A program made the position numbers and the translations under genes. A model generated the notes under the pieces. That model saw only the letters and a list, made by a program, of their open reading frames with translations. It was not told where the DNA came from and did no database searches. Positions 14,401-27,317 of a stretch of DNA of 64,000 nucleotides are shown here, piece by piece. The DNA is from Auanema rhodensis (Eukaryota; Nematoda; Chromadorea; Rhabditida; Rhabditidae), in the NCBI GenBank assembly GCA_964057225.1, contig OZ059895.1:8618001-8682000 (forward strand), written 5' to 3'. Every line of letters begins with the position of its first letter. The stretch's first letter is position 1.

Positions 14401-14458
14401 CAGCCGGCTTTATGTGACGGATATCCCATGTCGATATGAAATTAGCTTTATTAATTAG
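8221..14458 (+). CDS. Inhibitory Smad (SMAD6/SMAD7/Dad type), 462 aa in nine exons
   Basis: Intracellular antagonist of TGF-beta/BMP receptor signalling by family. Exons: 8221-8327, 11982-12066, 12143-12283, 13002-13341, 13393-13602, 13804-13902, 13947-14067, 14121-14286, 14339-14458; they sum to 1389 nt and stay in phase. The start has a good context (GCCATGG), and exon 1 encodes an Arg-rich HVERLWRRR like the RRLWR of vertebrate SMAD6/7. The MH1-like region (about 36-150) has AVES, CKLWRWKDL and CCNPYH; C102, C125, C139/C140 and H144 fit the zinc site. The DNA-contacting hairpin region is replaced by an acidic stretch. A Ser/Pro linker (about 160-294) precedes MH2 (295-462), which has VWLYN, KGWGPNYSR and ends PCRYEISFIN. 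There is no C-terminal SSxS, as expected for an inhibitory Smad. Intron 2 is GC-AG. Exon 1 rests on phase and a short motif; the rest is firm. Confidence 0.88.
8328..11981 (+). other. Large first intron of the Smad gene
   Basis: Begins GTATTA after the first exon and ends TTATAG before the exon starting FLRLMRG. It contains GA/CT repeats (9043-9103, 11413-11447), AT repeats and an AAT run near 11503-11523. I see no exon in it, but a small or untranslated exon could be missed. Confidence 0.6.
11413..11447. repeat. (CT)n microsatellite
   Basis: About 17 CT units inside Smad intron 1, followed 55 bp later by an (AAT)n run. Confidence 0.9.
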
Positions 14459-16778
14459 ATGACAATTGGCGATTTCATGATGACACATCAATAAAATTGT
14501 CGGATATTCATGATCCGAACAATCTAAACGTCGAAATACTTTAGAAGATTGTCGACAATTCGTCACTTCAGATGATTTCGGTTTCGAGATACTTTCCACA
14601 ATCAACTTAGGCTATTTCACTCACTTTTTTTCATTTTTCTTTCCTTCTTTAATGGTTTTTATAAACTTTCATATTGATTTTGTTAATCGTACATATAGAA
14701 AATACTTAATTACTAAGTTGTTTCTAAAAAAAACTTTGTACTGACATAATCAAAATATTTTGTACTTTTTAAAGAATTTCTTTTGAAATAGGCTAAAGAT
14801 TGGTCTTATTAGATTAGAGCATATATATATATGTATATGTATGTAGATGTTATTGCCAATATTATTTTGATCGTTTCCATGTTTCAAGCATTTGTTTGCA
14901 AATTTCATCATTTAGAACATCGCTTTTACATAAAATACACATAATTCCTTATAATTGTAGCTATTTAAGATTATATTGAATTGCATTTTCTTCTTCCTGA
15001 CCGTTATTCCTTGGCCGTTTTGTGTGATATCACCCAATTTCTTTCCATTTTTTTTCCAACAAAACCTTCTCCTACAATGGTCTCGCTCAATTATGAATAG
15101 TTTATTCACATAGTATAACTTTTTTTTTAATTTATGCATAAATTACAATAATTCTTATTCACAAAACAAAATCCTTTTCCCTTTTTTTTTCTTTATTAGC
15201 TGCTAGTTTTCTTCCTGTGGATGACGTAGGCTTTTCTTATTTTTACTTCAATTCTTCTTTTGTTTTTCTAAATATTTTTTATTAATTATTATATTATTCA
15301 TTTAGTAAACTTTCTTTATATATAAAATATAAAGCTAATAAGCTAGTTTATTAATTGAAATAATACGGGAAAACCTCTAATCCCCTGCCCTACACCCCCT
15401 CCCCCCAACCCCGGCCACGAATTGAGCTCCACATTTCACTTAAAGTTTTTAGGACGACGACATGTGAGTATGATTGACATTGAATCATCAGACTTATTCA
15501 ACATTAACAGCTTTAATTGCTTCAATATTTCCATTTTAAATAATAAAATCGAAAAAAATTTGTTACTTTCACTTCTTTTACCTTTTTCTTGAGCTAATCT
15601 ATGGGATTTTTCTTGTTTTGTTTTTATTTCAACAAAAAAAATCAATCAATAGTAAAATTATATTTTCAAAAGCTTTAATATGCTCATAGATAAAACATTC
15701 AAAATTAATATTTTCTATTCTGGCTGATATACAAATACAATCAATCATTACATCATTTCCATTTAGCTTTAAAATTATTATTTGATCCACATGATGCAAT
15801 TAATAAAATATTATTTTACATAATTGTTTGTTAAAATCAGAAAATCATCCCAATTATCTTTACCATTACAATTACTTTTCATTTTGTTGATCATCGTGTC
15901 TGTCGTGTGTACGTTAAGAAAATTGTAATTCTCAACGTTTAAATGATTTATTAATAAAAAAGTTTTAAATTTAATTTTCTTTTCAAGTTCAAACAATTTT
16001 TTGTGTGGAACACGAATTCAGAATAATGTAACGAACAGATATCAGCCTATGCTGGCCTTAAGGAGCAGATCCTAACATCATGTAGTGAAGTCATTTCTGA
16101 ATAATGTAGAATCTTTCAATACAATATAAGTTTTACTTTTGATGATATTTCTGTGATTTTTCCCCTCTGAACAACTACTTCAGAAAGTTCATTTCAATTA
16201 AGTTTTTGATATAAATTATAAAATGTAAATAATATATTTTCATTAATTATTTAAAAATTAATTAAAATATATTTATTTTTATATTTTTTAAAAACAAAAT
16301 ATATAAAATGTATATATTTATATGTATATATATATATATATATAAGATTATATGTATAATAATAGTATCGATACATAAGAAACAAACAAATATTCTCTGC
16401 AGAGCAAGTAGTCAAGATATGAGATACATGAATGATGAACCGAATGCAGATCAACGAGAAAACTGATGAAATATCAGAAGAAAAAACCGGAGATGAATGA
16501 TATCTAGATTGAGAATTAAAAATCTCCAGAATATTACATGTATATGTGAATCTTGAATTGAATTGAATTAATGTGAAATCATTATGAAACACTTTTGATA
16601 TGAAAGAATGAAATAATACTAAAGATACTAATAAATGATTATTTTGAATGAAGGAAATAACATTTGTTTAAATACAAAGAAATAATAGACAAAACAATAA
16701 TATATATATAAAGGAAGACCGTATGTATATGGAGTTATCAAATCATGATTGAGCTGAAGACTAACGTAGAAATTTCTT
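14459..16778. other. Spacer between the convergent Smad and E75-type genes
   Basis: The two genes converge here, so this 2.3 kb should hold both 3' untranslated regions. It is AT-rich apart from a C-rich island at 15382-15412 that could form a G-quadruplex on the minus strand. No coding exon seen. Confidence 0.6.
14490..14495 (+). terminator. Poly(A) signal of the Smad gene
   Basis: AATAAA 31 nt after the stop codon, on the right strand. A very short 3' UTR would follow. Confidence 0.5.
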
Positions 16779-19700
16779 CTAATCACGAGCTGATGATGTT
16801 GCAGTTGTTACAACTTGATTTACAAGAGGAACAAGACCGAATAAGGATGCTGATGCTGCTGATGATGCTGATGATGTTGAAGATGGTGATGTGGTTAATA
16901 GCGATTCGTCTGATAGGACGTTGCGTTGAGGAAGATGAGATTCTGAGCGGCTGGATGAAGTCGATGGCGAAAGCAGTGGCATAACTGGCTTTTCCAATAG
17001 GCTCGCAATCGAAGAATGTCGTTCACGGAATGATCGTCTTGCTTCAGCATCACCAATACAACTTGCTGATCCGCTGCTACTGCTGCTGCTTGCTCCGCTG
17101 CAGCTTCCTCCATGTTGTCCATTTATGGGACATAAGCTGGAGCCATTCATGTCGGCGTTCACCAAAAGATTTGAGGATGTTGAATGATTTCTGTTAGCTG
17201 ATGGTGAATGCACAGATGGCTGATTCTGAATTATAAAGTTGGCATGATTGACGAGATGAATCTGGTTCTGCTGCTTAATAGAATGTCCTGTGGGTGTTAA
17301 AGGGTTACAGCCTGTCATAACGATGTTGTTGGAAGCTGTAGATGCAGCAGGAGCAGAAGATGGAGCTGTTGGCGTTGGAGGTGATGGTAAAGAGAGAGGA
17401 GTCAATGGTGCCGCTGGAGGAGCCGGTCGCAAGTATTCGTTATGCCAAGCACGAAGAGTACGAACATCAGCTAGTAGACTTGGAGCTAAGGTTAGAGTCA
17501 ATGGTCCGATGATTCGGGCCAAAAGCAACCAAACACGTTCAGATAATAAGTTGATGAGAGGAGAAGGATTAGATCCAGTTCCATTGGAGTTTGATTGATA
17601 GAGCTGATCCACACTTTGGCTATTCGGTTGAACAACGAAGACAGCAGCCAGAAGAGCTAATGCACTTGATGGTAATCCACGAATACGCTGACCGAAAGCA
17701 GCAATTGATTGTACAAGGAATGGACTGTTGGATAGGAATGAAGGTAAGCATTCAGCTCGATGGCTGTAAGCAACCAGCAGAACATCGAACACACAACTCT
17801 GTAAAAGAAATTATGAAGAAGGTATTATAGTTTAGTTAAATATATTATTGATTTATGAAATATTTAATGAATGTACCTTCAAAATTTGAATTCTCTCGCT
17901 CTGCATTAAGCATAAGAAACCAGGAATTGCATTTGCAAAATCAACAACAGCCTAAATTGAATAAAGTTTGAAACTTAAGTTTATAATCTAAAAGTTATTA
18001 CCTTAATAGCTACAAGATATGATGATAATTGTAAAGGACATTTTCCTGGTAAAGGTACTGTAATGACATCCAACTGAAAAAGAAAATTGAAATTAGAGGG
18101 AAAAATGATTTAAATCTTTTGAAACAACCGCTTTATATCGTGAATGACCTTCAATAATAATAAACTAAATGATTCACCTGTTGGATAAGCTGTTGAAAAG
18201 CTGCTTGAATTCGCTCAATAGCTTCATTCTCATTTTCAAATTGTACAGCCATAGCATCCAATTGAGATTGCGCAGATGTTCTTTGCATTTCCTCAACCAT
18301 CTTAGCTTTTTCACGTTTAGGAACTCGTCCAAATCGAACAGCTGAAATAAATAAAGATAATTATTCTTTTAAAGTAAAAACTATGAATGAAGACCTTTGT
18401 AAAGTAATCATTCTTCAATTTTTATTATATTTCTGTATAGAAATATATAGTTTTGAAGATTTTTTACAACTTTTTCAAGCTCAGATGTCTCAATATATTC
18501 ATTTTTTACAAGTTTTACTTGCTAAAACATATAATAATAAAATAAAAATATATAAGAGCTTATTGTTATAAACGAATAGTATACTTGAATGTTTTCTTTT
18601 AAAGTTAATTACTTCCTTATTTTCATATAATTTATATCCTTTTAATGATCTTTAATCATAATAAATCAAGTTTTTTCTTTTTCTTATTTATATTCTATAA
18701 AGCTTATTGCCAATGATAATCATTTCGAGGTCATCAAGATAATATGTCTTTTCTAAAGAAATATATAAGAAATAATATTTAATTATTTCATTTATAATTT
18801 TAAAAAAATCAAAAATCATTTATTATAATAATAATAATTATTATTATATTTTATAAATATAAATATATATTTCTATATTTGGCATATATTTTCTTTTCGG
18901 ACACTGATCTGTTAAAGTATTTCAGCAGTTTTTCCTTATTTCTTTTCTTCTCTCAGGCAAAGATAAAAACCTGCAGTTGGTGAGCGCCAAGAGACCCGGG
19001 AAATTTAGAAAAAAAAATATTTTTTTTTCTTTCAAATCTTAAAGTTCAATTTGGACGATTTTACTTCATGATGATGATGATACAAATGAAACAGAGTGCA
19101 TTGCTTTGAGTAAGACAGATCAGAGACAATAGAATGAACGAAATAAAATCCGGAGGAAGTGGTCCGTCTTGGGAATGTGAATGAAATGAAAAAAAAAAGA
19201 GAAAAACTTATCATAATCTATCTTAAAGATGATTCTATTTGACTTTTTTCTCATTTTTTGTTTTAAATAAATATTTTTCAATTAAAATATCTTTTTATAA
19301 GTAATAATATTATTCCCTATATATTCTTATACTATATATACATATAGTATATATAGTAAAATAAGATTTATATCTTTTACTGTGAGGGAAAACGACACAT
19401 TTCATGGAAAGCAATATATCTCGCGCACACATTTCAGATACTTTCATACAATTTCTTTTACATTCATCTATTAAATCATTTATTCTTTCATTCTTTATAT
19501 CCTCTTTCTCTTTCAGTATTTCTCTTTATATCTCTCCCTTGAAATGTCATTTTTCATTTCGTTTCCCTGTTCTTTGTCTTCACTCTTTTACCTCATATGC
19601 GTATAGCAAAGTGCAACATGTCTCCTAAATACAGACATCATTTGTTTATGGAAAGAATACAGGAAATAGGGAGAGATTAACGTATATTATAGATAGTTAT

Positions 19701-22700
19701 GACTATGAGAATCTGAAGATGGCAAAAGAATGGGAAAGACCACTGAGAACAAAGAAAATTTGTTGGAAACCGTTGAACTGTTGCTCGCGTTAGGTGGTCG
19801 CGATGCCAAATTTACTTTGATCCATCCGTTTGCCACTTTCATATAGTTTATTTCATCACTTGTCAGATGGCAATTTTAAAGAAAAAAAAAGTAAAATCTT
19901 TGATCATTTTCATTTCACGTAATGACACGTATAATCAAAGATACACGTGAGATGATCAAAATCATTTCATTTTGATTGTCTGAGTAGAACGGTTGTGCCA
20001 CTTTTTCTCGACTTAATCACATAATTTTTATTTTATACTATATGATTCTTCAAGAAAATTATACGTATAGTTAGAATCAATGTGTTTAGGATCAAACACG
20101 TGATATCATAACTGAATACATATGCAAAACTGTCAAAATCAAAAAATTGAGGTCATTTGACTGTTTAGAGTCATATGAGCGATAGACGATTTTGATTTTT
20201 TTCTTCGCCAATCTTAAAATTTAACCTTTGATGCAGTAAATGATTGAATTCAGATTTAAAAAAACAAAATCCTAATAGTAGCAAGGACATTGAAGACTAT
20301 TCATGGATAGGTTAGAACACCTCTTCATTGAGGGAATTCAATGCAAAAAAAATGAGAACGCGCAGCAATTTCATTCTTCCACTGTAACCTGATCAGAAAA
20401 AAATGAAGAAAAAGTGCATTTTTTCTAGAAAAATGTCTGTCCTTCATTTTTCATAATAAGATCGAAATATAATTATATACATATATATATTTATAATATT
20501 ATATAATATTATATATACTTGATTATAGAAAGACAGTATTTTTATTTTCAAATTAGGAGAATTTTGAAAAAGAAAAATCTAACGTACCATCACGACTCAT
20601 TCCAACTGAAATACATTTCTTTAAACGACAATATTGACATCGATTTCGATTATTACGAACAATCAGACATTCCTGAGCACGTGTACATGGACGATATTGA
20701 ATCTTCTGTTGAATACTTCTACGGAAGAAACCCTAAAGATACAAAAATTAACAAAATTTTTTTAGATTTTCGTTTCTTTACTATGTCTGTTGAAAAGAAG
20801 AGATTCAAGATATTTTTTACTCAAATGTCATTCTGTTTTGCACATTGCTAGGAGAACAAAGCAAGTGCAATAGAAGAGCAAGATAAAGAAAATGGAATCT
20901 GATGATTAACGGCTTTACCATCATGACATGTGAAAAGATACAGTTTATCCGAAAATACGAACAAAAAGAGACTTTGATGGTGGTCCACAGAAATTTCTTT
21001 CGATTTCATTACGATGAAATTATTTTTTGTTTTGTTTTTTTCATGAATTTGATCCATCATATGGAATTAAAATGATATACATACAGCTGTCACTCATCTT
21101 AAATTTTCTATATGAATCACATGAATTAGAGAAAATACTATATAAGTATATATTTTGTTTCAGAAAATCATATCTAGAGACATATGGCAAAAGTAAAAAA
21201 AATCAAAAAGAGTGTGGAAAAACGATTTTAAAACCGGTCAGATTAATGAATGAATGTAGATGGCATCAGTAAAAAAAAAGATGAACAGAAAAAGCTTTTT
21301 CATCTTGTTAAAACGTTAGAAAATCCGTTGTTAAACTGAATTATTTAATTAACATCAATCTTTTTTCATATTTTGAACAACTTCAAAGAAACAAAAAAGA
21401 TAAACATGATACTTCATCTAATGGACATTTATAAGATGTTATTCAACATCAAGGCTAACATGTATATGTTTCAAAGTCAAACTTGAACTGTGTTCTATCA
21501 ATACCAAATCAATATTTGTTTTTCATATATTGTATAAAGAATTATTTAACAAAAAAAAAAGAAAAACAACATACCTTACAACCTTCACAGGCAAAAACGC
21601 CATAATGAAATCCGCTGGCTCGATCTGAACACACTTGGCACATTAACGCAGTTGTAGTTCCAGAATTTGAAGTATCATCGGCACTTCCACCTGAAATAGA
21701 TAAGTATTCAATGTAAACATGGAAGAGCTCTTAAAACTTTGCGAGAAACTTAAATTATATAAATGTTTAGTTGCCATTCTCACACATGATATATAATTAT
21801 TATTTTAACGATATTGAAGATTATATTAAAAATCTTTATATATGATAAGGTTTTTGGAGATTTGTAGCTATATATGAACTTACATTCAATTGTATGTTTT
21901 CATGAATAAAGTTTCATATTGTTGATAATATGAAATGATTTTAGCCTTCAGAAATTCTTGTTTTGACGTCATTTAATGTTCGCACAGATAGTTTTTCAAA
22001 TCCGAAAAAAAAACTACTCGGAAGATAGATGAAAGCAGAAGTGAGAACATTGTATACAAGAAAAGATCATCAATTGTTGAACAGGCCCAAAAAGGGAAAC
22101 GAAGGAAGGCATATGTGGTAACTAAGCGAACATCGTCTTGGATGCCCTTCAATCTCATCGCCCAATCATTTCCGAAATGAACTATGATATCACTCTAAGT
22201 CAACGTCATCATTCCTTGTTGTCATGTTAAGTGTTTCTATCATTACTAGGTTGTTCATATAGAGGTAAATAAGTTATAAGCATGTTGCCAAGGTTGTTGA
22301 GGAAGAAAATTTGAAAATATTGTTTCCAGTATCACCTTGGCAAGTCACATGATGCTTCAAGTATGAAGTCTATGCTGTATGTTACAAAACAGATGTCGTA
22401 TATAGCTAATCGTGCCATCTAAACATAGATTGACATGGTATTGTCCAATAGTATTGGACAATGATCACGTCGTCGTCAGGTGTTGTAGTCTGGCGCCCTC
22501 GACATGATCGTCACCATCGCCGTTGACAGAAGAAGGTTTGTGGGGGAGTGGGTGGACGACATAAAGTTGAAAAACGAAATGAGAAGACCACCAAAGCAAA
22601 GTTGATTCAGATGCTAGAGACGAGACGGCAATGCGCACTACTACGATGTTGAGATGAGGCAGGCAAACGAGGCAGAATCCGATGGACAATGAACAACTAT

Positions 22701-25700
22701 GACCTTGGTTGTACAGACCCCCTTCTTTTCTTTCATGTCGTTTTTCTTTCTTGAAGAAAACTGAAAGAGAAGAGAGAAAGAGAGACTAAGGAAGTAAGAG
22801 AAACATAAAGTGAAAAGCAAGCTCACTTGAGGAGGTAGAGTCCCCGATGTGAAGTAGAAAATAACTAATTCCCCCACAGAATATGAAGATCATACAACTT
22901 TTCAAAATCACATGACGATATTCTCTACAAATATGCAAAAAATGTGTAAACGATAAGTCTATGGCATATGGTTAATACCATACGTTTTTGGCTTCATTGT
23001 GGACAAGGAGACAAACAATCTGTCATCGTCCTTTCTCTTTCTTTTCTCCTTTTCCCAGAATTATAATTTCATAATAAAACATTATGAAACCTTGCAGGCA
23101 TGAGCTATCATCATCACATATGATCATCCTGTCTGGAATTTTATTTTTTCAATTTGGTTATCTAGCTTGTCTACAATATACCATTCAATCATAACTCATA
23201 ACCTAACCCATATGTATCATTTTTGATAAAATTGAAAACAAATACGATAGTACTGGTTGAATTACTAGTAGACTTTAAGATTTTAAATAAAACACTTCCT
23301 TTCCTTCATAATTTTCTTTTGATCAACGGCTATTGCCTTTGTAATTTCTTCATTCCTCGTTACCTTTTCACCCATTTCATTCTATGTACACGCACTTTCC
23401 ATTTTGGTGGTTAAGATCTCGTTCTTATAATTTACTTTGATGATCTGGCATCAAGTTTTGTGGGTCCAAACTTGCAGAATATTTAGCTTCCCTGTTTCAT
23501 TCTGCACAGCAAGCAAAGCCATAAAGGGCATATGATTGTTGGAAACAGTACACTTTTGCTGATCATCAAGAGTGCCCGGAGGGGTTACTGGTTCAGAATG
23601 AGAGAGAATTTAAAATTAAAAAGTAGAAATGAAGGGAAAGAAATATTGAAGAAGAGAACAACTTGAAAAAAAGTACAAATTGCCTAACTTGAGTAGACCA
23701 TGTAGGTAAGCAAGTCTCTGCATCCGGAAACTTTAGTTCAGTTGACTGCCCTTTAAATGACCGTACATGACAGGTCGATAGATGGTCACGTTGATTATAA
23801 AAAAAATCCTTTAACTCCTCATAGGCAAAAAGAAAAAGCAAGCGTTGGATTCTATGATGTCATGCAAACTTTCGCTCAATCTTTCTGCCTATCTCCCTCT
23901 TTCTTTTGCTTTTCATCCCACAGAGGGGAAAAGGAAAGACTAAGACATCTCGCCCTAGTTCACCCTGACATTGACATTGAAAACGACCATGGAAGAAAAC
24001 GAAGCGAAAAAAATAAAGAAGGATGAGGATGAGAGAGAGAGTGAATGAGAGAGAGAACAAGAGAGAGAGAGAGAGAATGGGGAGAGAGAAAGGTGGAGGC
24101 AACTGTACCCATCCGTTTAACCGGTCTTAGACCTACATATTCTATTGCTATTCAGACTTTCTTTAACTTTGGCATTTAAAATCAGGGATTAAAATAATAT
24201 TGGTTTCCAACCCATGTTAACAAAAGATATGAGTTTTGGAACACTATTGGTTTAATGCTAGATTACAAGAAGGTAGAATAGTTATCAAACATCAATAAAA
24301 CTTTTCAAACTTGAAGTGGCATAAATCCCCAATAATTCAATATATAATAAATACAAAAATTGGTAAATGATGCCTTAAATATCAAGAAACTTCTTGTGCC
24401 CAGAAAACATTTTTGAAAATATAGTACTAAGGTGATAGAGTGAGTTGAAAATGAGAAAGTGAGAGAGCGCTGATACTACAGGGCATAAACAGTACCAAAT
24501 GTCAGAAAGGAATGCCTATACCAGAATGAGAATTACATTCAAATTGGAAGGCGACATAAGAGAGAAAGGAAAGAAAAAAAGAAAAACGGGAGAAGGTTAG
24601 CGAGAAAAGAATTGAAGGATGGACCCATAGCATCAGAACAAGAGCGAGCGCGACGAACGAAATCACGCGCCGACGTCGAGGCCGGTTAGAAAAGTCGGTC
24701 AAGTTCAACTTCTACTTATTTGTGATCGGCTAACGAAACGAAGATTACAGCTACAAGAATGACATGCTTAAAAAGCTTTCAGGTGAGAACGAATTTACTG
24801 TTCCAGAATAATCGAAAGATCAAGAACATAAATCAAAGATTCGAATAAATGGAAAGAACAATCGTTCTTTAAGTTCAAAAGGATATATGTAGAGTATAAA
24901 GCGAATGATAGACCATCTGAAGATTCAGAAAAGACAGCATATGTGCATATGTTGCCAACAACAGGATAAAAAACATGTGATCTTTCATCCACATTTGCCG
25001 ACCATAATCACGGAAATGAAGAAAAAGAGAATGATGAAGGCTACAAGAAGATGAGTCATAGCATATTCTTGAAATAGTAAATAGTGAAAACATACAATCG
25101 AAAATTATTTGAAATTAGTAAATATAGAAAACTTACATTTATCGGATGATGGCCCTGATTCTGATGGAGAATCTTCATTCGGTGAGTTCAGAACGAATGA
25201 ATGAATAGCTGATAGGAAGAAGCTATCAGACGATGGCACAATAGGCCGGAAGGCAGATTGATGATGTGGTTTTTGCATTATCAACAGATCATTGCCACCA
25301 TTTAGTGTATGACTGGAGACGGTTGAGTGTTGCAATGGAGAGGAATGATGATAAACAGCGGCAGCGGCAGAAGCAACGGCAGCATTAGAAGCTTGGCAAC
25401 TAAAATTGGACGAATTCGGTGAAAAAGCCGAAAGACCATTTGAGTTGTTGGGTGAACAAAATATCGAGCCATTAACATTGGCAACAGATGTATTTACAAC
25501 TCCAGGATTCAGAATAGCGACCATTCTCAGCATAGGGCTTAATGGAGAACCTGTCGAAGCCGCAGCGGCAGCGGCTGCTGCAGCAGCTACAGATTGCTGA
25601 GCTAACATGGCAGCAGCGGTAGCAGCAGCATTCGAAAAGCTGCTATCAGTAGCTCCAGATAGAGCGGAAACGAATGCATTTGTAGGTTGAAGTAGATGAG

Positions 25701-25812
25701 AAGAGGAGAGGTCAGAAGCAGAATTTCCAACATTCCTAGAATTAGAAGCGCCAGTTAAGCCCGCTGAATTCACAGATGCCGGAGCAAGCGGGACTGGTCT
25801 CGAGACCATCAT
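16779..25812 (-). CDS. E75/Rev-erb (NR1D) type nuclear receptor, 755 aa in seven coding exons
   Basis: Ligand-regulated transcription factor by family. Exons (5' to 3' on minus): 25812-25137, 21690-21575, 20732-20588, 18341-18178, 18073-18002, 17951-17877, 17798-16779; sum 2268 nt, all in phase. The N-terminal part (1-225) is Ser/Ala-rich with a 10-Ala run. The DNA-binding domain (about 243-312) has MCQVC, P-box [22 protein letters not shown] and [11 protein letters not shown], followed by the hinge motif [13 protein letters not shown] exactly as in E75. The ligand-binding domain (about 368-545) has [12 protein letters not shown] and [13 protein letters not shown]. His at about 535 aligns with the heme-ligand His of E75/Rev-erb (inference). 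A Ser/Pro tail of about 200 residues replaces any AF-2 helix. Start: first ATG of two (25812, 25809). A strong acceptor (CCCTGCAG) sits just upstream at 25831-25838, so a further 5' exon is likely. Confidence 0.9.
18342..20587 (-). other. Intron of the E75-type gene between DNA-binding domain and hinge
   Basis: 2.25 kb between the exon ending GMSRD and the exon starting AVRFGR. It contains two perfect CACGTG E-boxes at 19944-19949 and 20097-20102. No exon seen on either strand. Confidence 0.7.
21691..25136 (-). other. Large intron of the E75-type gene, possible alternative promoters
   Basis: 3.4 kb between the N-terminal exon and the first zinc-finger exon. Two patches are much richer in G, C and CpG than the rest: 22460-22690 and 24630-24720. 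E75 genes elsewhere use alternative promoters with different first exons, so these are candidates; no alternative exon is proven. A CCAAT/ATTGG palindrome at 22440-22462 borders the first patch. Confidence 0.5.
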
Positions 25813-27317
25813 GTTGACGGAGCTCAATAGTGACAAGTCTGCAGGGATGATGTAGAAGAAATCACGATAAAGCCAATGAGTAGCGTGCAGTGGACGCTAT
25901 TTCAGTGCTAGTTAATACGTGAGTACTAGGTCACACCAATAGAATAGAATGTCAGAGGGCAAATGAATACTATCTGGATTAGGTTCTAGGGGGTCTGAAT
26001 ACAGGACAGTTCAGAATCTGAATATATAAACAGCTCCTATGCAAATCGGAAAGATGTTTCTAGCGTATTTTGGTAATAGTATAGAAAGGGGAGCTGAACA
26101 GGAAGCGTGTAGGTGAAGAGAAGCTGGCTGGCGCGAATGCCAGTCGTCAACGACCGTCACTCGGCCCGCGCTCACACAAGGTCGTCGGTCCTAAGCCACG
26201 CCTCCATCCATCGTCCCCTCCCCTGGTTGTGGTGACAGCGATGATGATACAGAGTTGGCTATGGGTTTTTTGTGGCTGAGAGAGAGAAAGAGAAAATGTA
26301 AAAGAAGGAGAGAGGGAAAAAGAGAAAAAGAGAGAGACAACGAAGTATACAGAACATTAGGAACAGTGCATAGAAAGCAGGTTCATTGATACCGGACCCT
26401 AAGACCTACTGGACAGAGCAGGACGACGGAAAACACATACAATGGCTAAATTGCCATGTTGTTTCTAAGACCGTCTCCATAATTTGTTTCAAATGAAGCA
26501 ACAGAAATTAAAAGAAGAAGCTTTTGAAAATTAAGAGTAATAAAACTTTGCTAGCTGTTGTTCAGTAGGGAAACTATCATTCAACCGAAAGTTACAACAA
26601 ACCGGGAGGACCACAACTGATGCAGACACGCTTTCATAGAAGACACTATCGGGTTAACCCAACAACGAAAGTTTTTTATCACAAATGTGTGCTATATATG
26701 GGAGAGGGAAGTCAGAAATGAAAGGAATAAAATGACAAACACTCTCTGAAGAAGTTAAACGGTTAGACAACGAGTTGCCACAAACTTTCATTGCAGAATC
26801 ATGTGAGGATGAACACGTTACAAAGAACATTAATTTACGCCTTTCATTAATACATATCTATACAATTCTCCTATTTATACAAACAAAACCGCCTTAGCTT
26901 AATGGCTTACATGAAAACGAGTAAGCAAGTTCGTTGATGACTATGAGATATAAAAAAAATCTTTACAAGGTTTCGTTGTTGAAAACTCTACAACGACAAC
27001 TATCACAGATTTCGGATAAGTGCAGAAAAGACTAGATCACAAAGAGAGGACCAGAGATTATGAAAGGATTTTGAACAAATTATTTCGTCCTGGAAGTGCT
27101 AACGAAGTTAGAATAGACGCTATATAAGTTACAGTTTGACAGTAATTTTTTTGATTATTGCAGTGCGAGATAATGATTAAATGAGAAATAAATAAATATA
27201 AAGGAATGATTCTAAGAATTGTGGGTGAAGGAAAGTTTTCAGAGAAGCGATACGACCAAAACAGCAAAATAGCTGTATTCCCAATACTAAATATACTATT
27301 AATGCATAGATTTATAA
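25813..27317 (-). promoter_or_regulatory. Probable promoter and 5' region of the E75-type gene
   Basis: Spacer of 1.5 kb between two minus-strand genes. The part at 26110-26260 is GC- and CpG-rich in an AT-rich setting and includes CCACGCC; a GA-rich tract follows at 26279-26337. Position upstream of the receptor suggests the promoter or a non-coding first exon. No coding exon seen. Confidence 0.45.

Noticed and set aside
17290-17830. Plus-strand open frames of 79-102 residues
   Set aside because: They lie antisense to the last exon of the E75-type receptor and show no family resemblance.
18383-18571. 62-residue plus-strand open frame
   Set aside because: Lies in AT-rich intron sequence of the receptor gene; composition explains it.
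25406-25600. Open frame ending in a polyalanine run on the plus strand
   Set aside because: Antisense of the Ala/Ser-rich N-terminal exon of the receptor.
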